Shown: piece after piece, positions 1 through 7,469 of the stretch
Layout of the letters: every line of letters starts with the position of its first letter
Numbering within the stretch: position 1 is the stretch's first letter
Origin: Granulicella aggregans
GTDB lineage: Bacteria > Acidobacteriota > Terriglobia > Terriglobales > Acidobacteriaceae
Direction: 5' to 3'
Assembly (NCBI RefSeq): GCF_025685565.1
Contig: NZ_JAGSYE010000001.1
Span: 496,001 to 560,000 of the forward strand
DNA length: 64,000 bases
Notes under the pieces: generated by a model
The model's database searches: none
What the model saw: only the letters and a program-made list of their open reading frames with translations
What the model was told of the DNA's origin: nothing
Made by a program: the position numbers and the translations under genes

Positions 1-76
1 AGCCTTGACTTACCTAGAAGCAAAAGCAAAGGCAAAGACGAAAAGCAGGTCCTCCGCTTCGCGAAGGATGACAAGA
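1..76. repeat. Interspersed repeat fragments, types E and D
   Basis: The first 40 bases (GCCTTGACTTACCTAGAAGC and following) match the segment around 30487-30512, which also reads GCCTTGGCTTACCTAGAAGC. Bases 43-75 have the type D form: AAGCAG, a short self-complementary stem, then ATGACAA, as at 30608 and 31431. The stretch lies downstream of gatC and holds no gene I can support. Confidence 0.6.
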
Positions 77-128
77 TTTCGTGTTCAGCGCTCAGAGACG
101 TTTCGCTAGCATTCGATAACTGACTCAC

Positions 129-455
129 TTAGCGCTCGATGACCTTGGGTACTTTGAAGAACTTGCCGTCGGTTTCCGGGGCGGCGGCCATGACGGCGGC
201 GCGGTCGAGCGACGGCTTGATGGCGTCGGGGCGGAGGGTCTCGCCGTGTAGATGCACTTCGCTGCCTAGCATCTCGCCTACTTGCGCCATGGCGGGAACG
301 CCGGTGGTGTCGAGCTCGTTAAGCTGAGTGATGTAGCCGAGGATGGCATTCAGATTGTGCTGCATGTGCGGAAGTTCTTCGGCGGTCAGCTCGAGGTTGG
401 CCAGCTCGGCGACGTGGCTTACGTCTTCCAGCGTTACGACTGCGGTTTCACTCAT
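129..455 (-). CDS. gatC: Asp-tRNA(Asn)/Glu-tRNA(Gln) amidotransferase subunit C
   Basis: Small subunit of the GatCAB amidotransferase, which converts misacylated Glu-tRNA(Gln) or Asp-tRNA(Asn) to the amide form; GatC wraps around and stabilises GatA. The 108-residue length is near the family norm. The N-terminal segment VSHVAELANLELTAEEL and the following LNAILGYITQLNELDT are characteristic of GatC, as is the late LRPD. It follows dciA on the same strand with only a 4-nt gap, so the two are probably co-transcribed. gatA is not in the 128 bases downstream within the window; it may lie further left or elsewhere. Confidence 0.95.
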   Translation of the reverse strand: MSETAVVTLEDVSHVAELANLELTAEELPHMQHNLNAILGYITQLNELDTTGVPAMAQVGEMLGSEVHLHGETLRPDAIKPSLDRAAVMAAAPETDGKFFKVPKVIER

Positions 456-459
456 TTCC

Positions 460-750
460 TTACCTCTTCTTCAGTTCAAAGTGTATCGCGGTGACCTTGA
501 CCTGGGCGATGCGGGCAAGCTCGTTCTGGAGGATGGAGCGCATGGAGAGCATCTGCGAGAGCCAGGCGGGGTCGGAGACCTGGACGGTGACGGTGCCTTC
601 GAAGAAGGCGACGATCTCTCCGTGGGCGGCCATGGCGGGGCCGCAGGCTACGGGCCACGCGGCGGCGAGGCGGTCTTCCGGCGTGAGCGCATTGAGGCTG
701 CGACCGAGAGTTCCACGGAGCATCGAGCGCATGTTTTCGAGGGAGGACAT
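460..750 (-). CDS. DUF721/DciA-like protein
   Basis: A 96-residue protein starting MSSLENMRSMLRGTLG. The pattern fits the DUF721/DciA family: a helical start, AAWPVACGPAMAAHGEIVAFFEGTV, then a beta-rich segment with VQVSDPAWLSQM. In bacteria lacking DnaC/DnaI, DciA helps load the replicative helicase DnaB; that role is family knowledge and not visible here. A longer in-frame reading upstream is possible, but the ATG at 750 begins where family similarity begins. It sits 4 nt ahead of gatC. The family call is fairly secure, the precise function less so. Confidence 0.8.
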   Translation of the reverse strand: MSSLENMRSMLRGTLGRSLNALTPEDRLAAAWPVACGPAMAAHGEIVAFFEGTVTVQVSDPAWLSQMLSMRSILQNELARIAQVKVTAIHFELKKR

Positions 751-782
751 GGTTAGACCATGGTAGACGGTGTGGCGACACT

Positions 783-824
783 TCCCACATCTGGCGGTAA
801 GGCGGCCCGATATGGGGCACCCGG
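783..824. repeat. Interspersed repeat, type B variant
   Basis: Constant flanks CCCA and ATGGGGCACCCGG surround an imperfect stem built on CATCTGGC and GCCCGATATG. The same flanks with the ATCTGGCG stem recur at 62174-62218. It lies just upstream of rfbC. Confidence 0.65.
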
Positions 825-842
825 CTGTTGACGGGAACGCTT

Positions 843-848
843 TACAAT
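843..848 (+). promoter_or_regulatory. -10-like box TACAAT of rfbC, candidate leaderless start
   Basis: TACAAT lies six bases before the ATG at 855. If used as a -10 element, transcription would begin at or next to the start codon, giving a leaderless mRNA. No Shine-Dalgarno sequence is visible. The same spacing is seen before htrA and ppc. Confidence 0.5.
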
Positions 849-854
849 CGGCGC

Positions 855-1430
855 ATGGAAGTCGTCGATACCGCACTTACCGATGTGAAGGTTCTGCGTC
901 CGCGCCGTTTTGGCGACGATCGCGGGTGGTTTGCCGAGATGTTCAATCGCGAGGCGTTTGCGAAGCTTGGCATCGACCGCGAGTTTGTGCAGGACAACCA
1001 GTCGTTCTCGCGCAAGGGGGTGTTGCGCGGGCTGCACTATCAGCTGGGCAAGCCGCAGGGCAAGCTGCTGCGCGTCCTCTCCGGGCATATCTGGGATGTG
1101 GCTGTGGACCTGCGGCCGGACTCTCCGGAGTTCGGGAAGTACATGGGCGTGCATCTGAAGCGCGAAGACCCAATGGACGCGGTGGAGATGGTGTGGATTC
1201 CGGAGGGGTTCGCGCACGGGTTTGTGGTGCTGTCGGAGACGGCGGAGGTGCTGTACAAGACGACCGATCTTTACTACCCGCAGGGGGAGCGGTGCGTTCT
1301 TTGGAATGATCCTGCGCTGGGGATTCCGTGGCCGCTCGATTTGTTGGATGGGGAGCCGCTGGTGAGCGCGAAGGATGCGGTTGGGGTGCTGTTGAAGCAT
1401 GCGGATTTGCCGGGTGTGGATGGGAAGTAA
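855..1430 (+). CDS. rfbC: dTDP-4-dehydrorhamnose 3,5-epimerase
   Basis: Cytoplasmic epimerase of dTDP-L-rhamnose synthesis, acting between RfbB and RfbD. The 191-residue product has the RmlC cupin hallmarks: RFGDDRGWFAEMFN, FVQDNQSFSRKGVLRGLHYQ (carrying the catalytic His in LRGLHYQ), GHIWDVAVDLR with the Asp of the His-Asp pair, and the C-terminal WNDPALGIPWP. The start at 855 was preferred over an in-frame upstream ATG because the family begins near MEVVDT and a TACAAT box ends six bases earlier. The other rhamnose genes are not adjacent. Confidence 0.93.
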   Translation: MEVVDTALTDVKVLRPRRFGDDRGWFAEMFNREAFAKLGIDREFVQDNQSFSRKGVLRGLHYQLGKPQGKLLRVLSGHIWDVAVDLRPDSPEFGKYMGVHLKREDPMDAVEMVWIPEGFAHGFVVLSETAEVLYKTTDLYYPQGERCVLWNDPALGIPWPLDLLDGEPLVSAKDAVGVLLKHADLPGVDGK

Positions 1431-1435
1431 AGGCG

Positions 1436-1594
1436 TACCTCAGCGGCTGAAGCCGCGCCCTTAAGCAAGACAGCGGGTGGCGATTTTACGTCCCACCCAT
1501 CCGATGAAGCTGGATGGATGGGGCACCCGGGCTCTAGAGACTGTGAAACGAGATCCGGGGCTCTCCACTGCGCTTCGCTCCGATCGAGATGACG
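1436..1594. repeat. Compound interspersed repeat, types E, B and A in series
   Basis: Three repeat classes follow one another between rfbC and gmhB: type E (1436-1470, GTACCTCAG with a GGCTGAAGCC stem and GCCCTTAAGC), type B (1488-1531, CCCACCCATCC with a GGATGGATGGGG arm and GCACCCGG) and type A (1551-1594, GGGGCTCTCCACT, short stem, GATCGAGATGACG). The B-then-A order is repeated at several other sites. Confidence 0.8.
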
Positions 1595-1611
1595 CTTCCT
1601 TTTCGCTTGCT

Positions 1612-2178
1612 TCAGGGGTTGGCGAAGAGCCAGGATTCGACTTCGGCGAGGGTGGTTACGGGAAGGAAGTTGGCGGGACAGGCTTCGGGGGGTTCTGTGC
1701 CGGCGATGAGGAAGGCCTGGCGGAGCGCGGCGGCGTTGGCGGCGGCGATGTCGGTGCAGCGGTCACCTACGAGGATGGAGTCCGCTAGCGAGATGCCGAG
1801 GTCGGTGACGGCACGGCGGAGCATGCCGGTGCCGGGTTTGCGGTCTTCGTGATCGCGTTTGTAGTCGCCGATGCCGTGTTCGGGGTGGTAGGGGGAAAAG
1901 TAGACGGCATTGAGGGTGACGCCTTCGCGGGCGAACTCGCTGCGCATCCAGTCCATGAGGGTGTGGAACTCGGCTTCGGTGTACATGCCTCGACCGATGC
2001 CGGCCTGGTTGGTGACGACGACCAGCTTGTAGCCGAGAGATTGCGCGGTCCGGCAGAGAGAGAAGATGCCGGGGACGAAGCGGACACCTTCGCGGCGCCA
2101 GAGGTAGCTGGCTTCTTCGTTGATGACGCCGTCGCGGTCGAGGAAGAGGGCTTTGAGGTTTGTGGCGTTCCCACTCAT
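1612..2178 (-). CDS. gmhB: HAD-IIIA phosphatase, D-glycero-D-manno-heptose 1,7-bisphosphate 7-phosphatase-like
   Basis: A 188-residue HAD phosphatase, the length expected for GmhB, which dephosphorylates heptose bisphosphate in the ADP-heptose pathway for lipopolysaccharide core. Motif I is KALFLDRDGVIN (two Asp), motif II VVVTNQAG, and the C-terminal acidic motif VGDRCTDIAAA. Most GmhB proteins have a Cys-rich zinc loop in the middle; here that region reads YFSPYHPEHGIGDYKRD and then HEDRKPGTGM, without the cysteines, so zinc is probably absent. The only plausible ATG lies inside a type B repeat. A related imidazole- or histidinol-phosphate HAD-IIIA phosphatase is possible. Confidence 0.8.
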   Translation of the reverse strand: MSGNATNLKALFLDRDGVINEEASYLWRREGVRFVPGIFSLCRTAQSLGYKLVVVTNQAGIGRGMYTEAEFHTLMDWMRSEFAREGVTLNAVYFSPYHPEHGIGDYKRDHEDRKPGTGMLRRAVTDLGISLADSILVGDRCTDIAAANAAALRQAFLIAGTEPPEACPANFLPVTTLAEVESWLFANP

Positions 2179-2326
2179 TCGCGATACAACCGCGAAGGGG
2201 TGGGGCACGGATTTTGCTGCCTGGGCATGAAGAGATTGTATTGGGTTTGCGTAAGCGAGAAGACAAATGCGGGGTCTCTCCACTGGGCATCGCGATGCAG
2301 CTGCGATGCTTCGGTCGAGATGACGC
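2169..2326. repeat. Compound interspersed repeat, types B and A
   Basis: A type B copy (2169-2209, stem TTCGCG and CGCGAA, right flank GGTGGGGCAC) overlaps the first codons of gmhB. A type A copy (2262-2326) follows, with GGGGTCTCTCCACT, arms GCATCGC and GCGATGC, and TCGGTCGAGATGACG. Confidence 0.8.
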
Positions 2327-2397
2327 TTCTTTCTCACCAATTCCGACTGGGAGCAACGAAGGCGGGCGCGGCGCACTCCTACGAGTAGGAGACGAAT

Positions 2398-2616
2398 ATG
2401 GCGACAGCTGAGAAGACGAACGAGGTTCCGGCGCAGCAGCCGGGACAGCAGAAGGTGGGAGCGACGCCATCGGGGCCGAAGGGCGATAATCCGGCGACGG
2501 CGGGGCCGGGGAAGACGGATGTGAACTCCAATACGACGGAGAATGGTACGGGGCATATCAATCCCTCCGCGCCGGAGGACTCGAACATAACGCCGGGATC
2601 GATGCCAGAGAAGTAG
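2398..2616 (+). CDS. Small hydrophilic, probably disordered protein
   Basis: A 72-residue protein rich in Pro, Gly, Thr, Asn and Gln (for example VPAQQPGQQKVGATPSGPKG), with no hydrophobic core, membrane segment or cysteine. The start is supported by TAGGAGA six bases upstream of the ATG. I recognise no domain. Low complexity suggests an intrinsically disordered protein. It stands alone 60 bases before the metalloprotease gene and could share its transcript. That it is a gene rests mainly on the ribosome binding site and on the open frame. Confidence 0.55.
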   Translation: MATAEKTNEVPAQQPGQQKVGATPSGPKGDNPATAGPGKTDVNSNTTENGTGHINPSAPEDSNITPGSMPEK

Positions 2617-2675
2617 GGGCAGAGAAATAAGTTGACGGCCGAGAAACAGCCCTCAGGGCGTGGTACAAGGGAGCG

Positions 2676-5153
2676 ATGCTACGTCGATCGCTCTCCCCTT
2701 CCCTGTTTTTGTGTGGGCTGACCGCCCTTGCTTTGCATGCCGCTGCGCAGGATACTGCGAAGACTGAAGCGATCCCAGTTCCGCCGCCTACGATTGCGAT
2801 GAAGACGGCCGCCATGAGGCATATGGGTGGCCTGTTGCCGCTCGATTGGGATGCGGGCCGGGGCAGACTCTATCTCGAAATTCCCAAGCTCTCACACGAC
2901 CTGCTTTACACCGATTCGCTGCCCTACGGGACGGGGTCGAACGACCTGGGGCTCGATCGCGGACAGATCGGCTCGGGGCGGATCGTGCGGTTTGAACGGT
3001 CGGGGCCGAAGGTGCTGCTGGTGCAGGCGAACGAGGCGTTCCGCAGCAGCGCGACCGATCCGGCTGAGGTGCTGGCGGTGAAGCAGTCGTTTCCGGAGTC
3101 GGTGCTGTTTGGCTTTACGGTGGCGGCGGAGGACGCGAGCGGCGCGGTGCTGGTCGATGCGACGGACTTCTTCGTGCGCGACGTGCATGGGGTGGCGGAG
3201 ACGCTGCAGTCGCTGGAGCAGGGGGCGTACAAGGTGGACGCGACGCGGTCCGCGATCGCTCTCGACGCGACCAAAGCGTTTCCGAAGAATACCGAGGTGG
3301 AGGCGATTTTGACCTTCACGACCGAGGGTCGCGCCAAGGGCGAGTTCGTGCGGAACGTCACGCCCGATCCTCATGCGATGACGGTGCGGGAGCACCAGAG
3401 CTTTATCGAGCTGCCGCCTGCAGGGTTTGTGCCGCGACGGTTCGATCCGCGAGCAGGGTACTTCGCGATGAGTTATCGGGACTACACGGTGCCGTTAGGG
3501 GATGGGTTGGACCAGAAGTTCATCCTGCGGCATCGGCTGGTGAAGAAAGACCCGAACTGCATGAAGGATTGCGAGCCGGTTGCGCCGATCCAGTATTACG
3601 TCGATCGCGGGGCGCCGGAACCGATCCGGACGGCACTGCTCGAAGGAGCGCGGTGGTGGAACCAGGCGTTTACGGCAGCGGGATGGAAGAACGCCTTCAA
3701 GGTGGACATCCTTCCGGCGGACGCTGACCCGATGGACGTGCGTTACAACATCATCCAGTGGGTGCATCGGTATACACGCGGGTGGAGCTACGGCGAGGCA
3801 GTCGCCGACCCGAGGACGGGCGAGATCGTCAAGGGGAACGTGACTCTGGGGTCGCTGCGGGGGCGGCAGGACTACATGATCGCCGAGGCGCTGCTCTCGC
3901 CTTATGCGGATGGCAAGGCGCTGCCAGTGAAGGACGATCCTATGCTCGCGATGGTGCTGGCACGGATTCGGCAGCTCTCGGCGCACGAGACCGGGCACAC
4001 GCTTGGGCTGGCGCATAACTTTGCGGCAAGCAGCTTCTCGCAGTCGGCCAGCGTGATGGACTATCCGCATCCGTATGTGACGCTCGACTCTTCAGGGAAA
4101 CCGGACCTGAGTAAGGCGTATGCGGTGAATATCGGCGAGTGGGACAAGGTGGCGATCGACTATGGGTATCGCGATCTTCCGACCGATGCGGACCAGGCGA
4201 CGCTGAGCAGGCCGGTCGATGCGGCGTTGAAGCGCGGCTTGTATTTCATTACGGACGAGGATGCGAGGCCGCTGGGTGGAGCGCATCCTCATGCGCACCT
4301 TTGGGACAACGGGCCGGATGCGGTAGATGAGTTGAACCGTGTTCTCGATGTGCGAGCAGCGGCGCTGAAGCGGTTCGGAGGAGCGGCAATTCTCGAAGGC
4401 GAGCCGATGGCTGAGTTGGAGGACAAGCTGGTGCCGTTGTATCTGCTGCATCGCTACCAGACGGAGGCCGCGGCGAAGGTGATTGGCGGGCTCGACTATC
4501 GGTATGCGTTGCGTGGGGACGGGCAGACAGTGGCTTCGATCGTCGCGCCCGAGGAACAACGCAAGGCGCTCGCGGCGGTGTTGAAGACGCTTTCGCCGGA
4601 GACTCTGACTTTGCCGGAGAGTTTGCTGAAGATCCTGCCGCCGATGCCGAATGGGATGGAGCGGACGCGGGAGTCGTTTGCATCGCATACCGGGTTGACC
4701 TTCGATGCGGTTGCGACGGCTGAGTCTTCGGCGGACCTGACACTGGAGCTGCTGTTTCATCCGCAGCGAGCGAGCCGACTGGAAGAGCAGCACTCTCTCG
4801 AGAGTGGTGTGCCTTCGCTGGGTGAGGTGATCGATCAGACGCTAGCGACGGCACGGCCCGGTTCGGAGGCGGCGGGGTCGATGAAGGCTCTCGTCGCCGA
4901 CGCCGTCTTTCTGCGGACGGTGGAGGCTCTGCTGCGGCTGGCTGCGAGTCCGACGGCTTCGTCTGTCGCGCGGGCGACGACGATGGCGCGGCTGGATGAT
5001 CTGAAACAGCGGGCGGATGTGAAGATTCCGGTCTACGCGTACGCCGTCCGCCGGATTGAAGAGTTCGATCGCGAGCCGGAGAAGTTTGCGCCGATGAAGG
5101 CGATTGAAGCTCCGCCGGGGATGCCGATCGGAGACGATGAAGGGTCTTTCTGA
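2676..5153 (+). CDS. Secreted zinc-dependent metalloprotease (met-zincin, DUF5117-type)
   Basis: An 825-residue exported protein. Residues 1-25 form a signal peptide (SLFLCGLTALALHAAAQ). The extended zinc motif is HETGHTLGLAHNF with ligands H437, H441 and H447 and catalytic E438. The met-turn is SVMDYP with M461. The N-terminal beta-rich region (DRGQIGSGRIVRFER, FTVAAEDASGAVLVDATDFF) and the overall length fit the acidobacterial and bacteroidete family with DUF5118/DUF5117/DUF4953 regions. AAGGGAG precedes the ATG closely. The protein probably acts in the periplasm or outside the cell; the substrate is unknown. Confidence 0.9.
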   Translation: MLRRSLSPSLFLCGLTALALHAAAQDTAKTEAIPVPPPTIAMKTAAMRHMGGLLPLDWDAGRGRLYLEIPKLSHDLLYTDSLPYGTGSNDLGLDRGQIGSGRIVRFERSGPKVLLVQANEAFRSSATDPAEVLAVKQSFPESVLFGFTVAAEDASGAVLVDATDFFVRDVHGVAETLQSLEQGAYKVDATRSAIALDATKAFPKNTEVEAILTFTTEGRAKGEFVRNVTPDPHAMTVREHQSFIELPPAGFVPRRFDPRAGYFAMSYRDYTVPLGDGLDQKFILRHRLVKKDPNCMKDCEPVAPIQYYVDRGAPEPIRTALLEGARWWNQAFTAAGWKNAFKVDILPADADPMDVRYNIIQWVHRYTRGWSYGEAVADPRTGEIVKGNVTLGSLRGRQDYMIAEALLSPYADGKALPVKDDPMLAMVLARIRQLSAHETGHTLGLAHNFAASSFSQSASVMDYPHPYVTLDSSGKPDLSKAYAVNIGEWDKVAIDYGYRDLPTDADQATLSRPVDAALKRGLYFITDEDARPLGGAHPHAHLWDNGPDAVDELNRVLDVRAAALKRFGGAAILEGEPMAELEDKLVPLYLLHRYQTEAAAKVIGGLDYRYALRGDGQTVASIVAPEEQRKALAAVLKTLSPETLTLPESLLKILPPMPNGMERTRESFASHTGLTFDAVATAESSADLTLELLFHPQRASRLEEQHSLESGVPSLGEVIDQTLATARPGSEAAGSMKALVADAVFLRTVEALLRLAASPTASSVARATTMARLDDLKQRADVKIPVYAYAVRRIEEFDREPEKFAPMKAIEAPPGMPIGDDEGSF

Positions 5154-5212
5154 ACGGGGTGAATCATTGGGGCTGATGGCGGGCCGGGTGGAGAAGCAAC
5201 AGGGTCTGTGGC

Positions 5213-5346
5213 GGCCCCACTCATCGCGAAGGACAAGAGCGCGATGAATGGGGCGCGGGTCGGTTGCCGGCTTGGAACAAAGGCAAAATGCGGGGGGCTC
5301 TCCACTCCGCATCGCGTAACGCCGCGATGCTCCGGTCGAGATGACG
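5213..5346. repeat. Compound interspersed repeat, types B and A
   Basis: Type B at 5213-5257 (CCCCACTCATCGCG, then GCGATGAATGGGGCG) is followed by type A at 5277-5346 (GCGGGGGGCTCTCCACT, arms GCATCGCG and CGCGATGC, CCGGTCGAGATGACG). Confidence 0.8.
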
Positions 5347-5704
5347 GCCTCTTGGGGACAGTTAAGCCGAAGAGCGAGATGACGTTTCTTAGGCTGGGTT
5401 GTGCCGGAGTGGCCGGGTTCCAGACGGAGAGGTAAGCGGAAGTAGCACCGTTGGCGGAGCGGTTGCAACTTCGGCGTGATAGTGGAGCAGGACAAATGCG
5501 GCGAGAGTAAAGGAATTACAGATGAAAGGGGCCTTCACCTTAACTGAACCCTGCTCTTTGCAAGACTGCTTCGCCGGATTCCAGAGCCTCTCATCCGCAA
5601 GCAGGACAACTAAACAACCACTGTCCAGCCGCGATCCCTGCGGGATGAGACCCCACCTGGCCGTCGAAGCCACCAGCGCCATGAAGCTGTAGAATCGGAT
5701 TTAC
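5347..5704. other. Intergenic stretch before the tRNA
   Basis: About 360 bases with no supported gene. A minus-strand open frame runs through it but has no ribosome binding site or recognisable protein character. The TGCCGGAGTGGCCGG at 5401 only superficially resembles the start of a Ser/Leu tRNA and has no matching 3' half. A tRNA promoter presumably lies near 5660-5700. Confidence 0.5.
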
Positions 5705-5781
5705 GGGCCTATAGCTCAATTGGTTAGAGCATCGGACTCATAATCCGCTGGTTCCAGGTTCAAGTCCTGGTGGGCCCACCA
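5705..5781 (+). tRNA. tRNA with CAU anticodon, probably tRNA-Ile2
   Basis: A 77-base tRNA with CCA encoded. The acceptor stem GGGCCTA pairs with TGGGCCC, the D arm is GCTC/GAGC, the anticodon loop is CTCATAA and the T arm is CCAGG/CCTGG with loop TTCAAGT. A CAU anticodon can read Met or, when lysidine-modified by TilS, AUA-Ile. The GGGCCTATAGCTCA start is typical of isoleucine tRNAs, so Ile2 is favoured; an elongator Met identity is not excluded. Confidence 0.93.
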
Positions 5782-5858
5782 CCCTGCCTGCAACTCTCCA
5801 GACATCAAGCACGCGAATCTGTCGCGTCGATCCCGTATGTTCGGGGCAGGAACGACTT

Positions 5859-7322
5859 TTGATCTTCCGCGACTCAACCAGCATTGCAAAGCCCCAGGTC
5901 TTCCGCGAAGAGACCGGACGCATCGACATGCCAGAGCTGATCTCTGCGCTGTCGTTTGCGCTCGACCTGACGGAGGGGGCCGTTCCCGGCCACGCTTTGC
6001 GGAGTTGCGTTCTGGGGATGCGGATCGGGGCGAAGGCCGGACTCTCGCAGGCTGAGCTGAGCGATCTTTACTACGCTCTGCTGCTGAAGGACATCGGTCA
6101 GACCAGCAATGCCGCGCATATGAGCGGAATCGTGGATGGGCAGAGCCACCTTTATCTGGCGCAGAGCCGCCGCGAGAACTGGAGAGGTCTGCACGCGACG
6201 ACCCGGCTTGGCATCACACCTCGCGAGTCGATACGGCGAAGCTTGCTTGCGGAACAAAAGGCCATTGCGGACATCAGTCTGGCGTCTTCGGAGGAACCCT
6301 TCGATCTGCTTGCCAGAATCGGGCGACGGGTAGAGCCAATTCCTCCCCAGCAGGAAGACGCGTTCACCGCGAGCTGGGACCGCAGCGCGGCGATCATCGC
6401 CAAGATAGGCCTTAGTTACGCGACGGCAGAGGCGGTCCGCGCGATCGACGAGCGCTGGGACGGCACCGGACAGCCGGGACGCTGGCTGGGTCACCGCATC
6501 CCCATGCTGGCTCGGATAGCGGCCATCGCGCAGCATCTCGATGTCTTTGCCTCCGACAAGGGTCCGGACAATGCGATTGCGGTGATGCGGACGCGCAGCG
6601 GCAAGTGGTTCGACCCTGAACTGGTAAAAGTCGCGGCATCCCTGCACCGCAACGGGACCCTTTGGAACGGATGCCTGGACATCTTGCCTGAGGCAGAGAC
6701 GCGGGCTGCGGTGCTGGATCTGGAACCCAGGGCCGGGCTGAAGCTGGGGCCGGAGAGGATTGACCGCATCTGCGAAGCGTTCTCCGATGTGGTCGATGCC
6801 AAGTCTCCCTTTACCGTCGTCCACTCGCTAGGTGTCGCGGACTCCGCCATGATGATCGCTGAGACGATGGGTCTGTCGCCGAAGAGGACGCAGTTTGTCC
6901 GCCGGGCGGCGCTGCTGCACGACCTGGGCAAGCTGCGGATTCCGACTTCGGTGCTGGAGAAGCAAGGCAAGCTGACGGCGGAGGAGTTCATGCTGGTCAA
7001 GCAGCATCCCGCCCTAACGAAGAAGATTTTGGGCCGGATCCCCGCATTTCGCGAACTTGCGCAGGTGGCCGGCTCGCACCACGAAAAGCTGGATGGGACG
7101 GGGTACCCGAACAACCTGCGGGCCGACGATCTCTCGATGGAGATGCGGATCATCGCGGTTGCGGACGTGTACACCGCCCTCTCAGAGGAGCGGCCGTATC
7201 GTGAAAGCCTCGACCTTGCCCAGATCACCGCCATCATGTCCAAGGACATTCCGGGCAAGCTCGATGCTCAAAGCTTTGAGGCGCTGCTGTCAGCGCTGGA
7301 GATGAACCGGGCCACTGCATGA
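5859..7322 (+). CDS. Double-module HD-GYP protein (first of tandem pair)
   Basis: Probably a cyclic di-GMP phosphodiesterase or a regulator derived from one. The C-terminal module has a full HD-GYP signature: LLHDLGK (H354-D355), then HHEKLDGTGYP from H407, then DVYTALSEERPYRE. The N-terminal module looks like a decayed copy: LLLKDIGQ (K77 where the HD His would be) and IDERWDGTGQPG where GYP would be. No membrane segment is seen, so it should be cytoplasmic. The TTG start gives 23 residues before the shared IDMPE, matching the 22 in the next gene; an ATG at 5928 is the alternative. The next gene is a close paralogue. Confidence 0.85.
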   Translation: MIFRDSTSIAKPQVFREETGRIDMPELISALSFALDLTEGAVPGHALRSCVLGMRIGAKAGLSQAELSDLYYALLLKDIGQTSNAAHMSGIVDGQSHLYLAQSRRENWRGLHATTRLGITPRESIRRSLLAEQKAIADISLASSEEPFDLLARIGRRVEPIPPQQEDAFTASWDRSAAIIAKIGLSYATAEAVRAIDERWDGTGQPGRWLGHRIPMLARIAAIAQHLDVFASDKGPDNAIAVMRTRSGKWFDPELVKVAASLHRNGTLWNGCLDILPEAETRAAVLDLEPRAGLKLGPERIDRICEAFSDVVDAKSPFTVVHSLGVADSAMMIAETMGLSPKRTQFVRRAALLHDLGKLRIPTSVLEKQGKLTAEEFMLVKQHPALTKKILGRIPAFRELAQVAGSHHEKLDGTGYPNNLRADDLSMEMRIIAVADVYTALSEERPYRESLDLAQITAIMSKDIPGKLDAQSFEALLSALEMNRATA

Positions 7323-7381
7323 TTTCAGAGACCGCATGAGACGTAGAACTTGATCGCTATTTGTGGGGCGGGACACACGGA

Positions 7382-7412
7382 AGTACCTCAGCCTCATCAT
7401 TGCCCTTAAGCT
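7382..7412. repeat. Interspersed repeat, type E variant
   Basis: GTACCTCAG ... GCCCTTAAGC frames a different centre from the copy at 1436-1470. It lies between the two HD-GYP genes. Confidence 0.45.
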
Positions 7413-7469
7413 CGCGCCGATGAACGCTCCATGGCGCCACACCGCAGAAGACATCGCTTAGGAAACCGC

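Noticed and set aside
1551..1594. Type A repeats as a CRISPR array
   Set aside because: Copies are dispersed over the whole window, with no regular spacers and no cas genes.
5401..5440. TGCCGGAGTGGCCGG as a possible Ser/Leu tRNA start
   Set aside because: No matching acceptor 3' strand or T arm follows within tRNA distance.
5389..5682. 97-codon minus-strand open frame before the tRNA
   Set aside because: No ribosome binding site and no protein-like pattern.
5705..5781. Elongator tRNA-Met identity for the CAU tRNA
   Set aside because: Not excluded, but the acceptor and D-arm start match isoleucine tRNAs better; TilS-dependent Ile2 is preferred.
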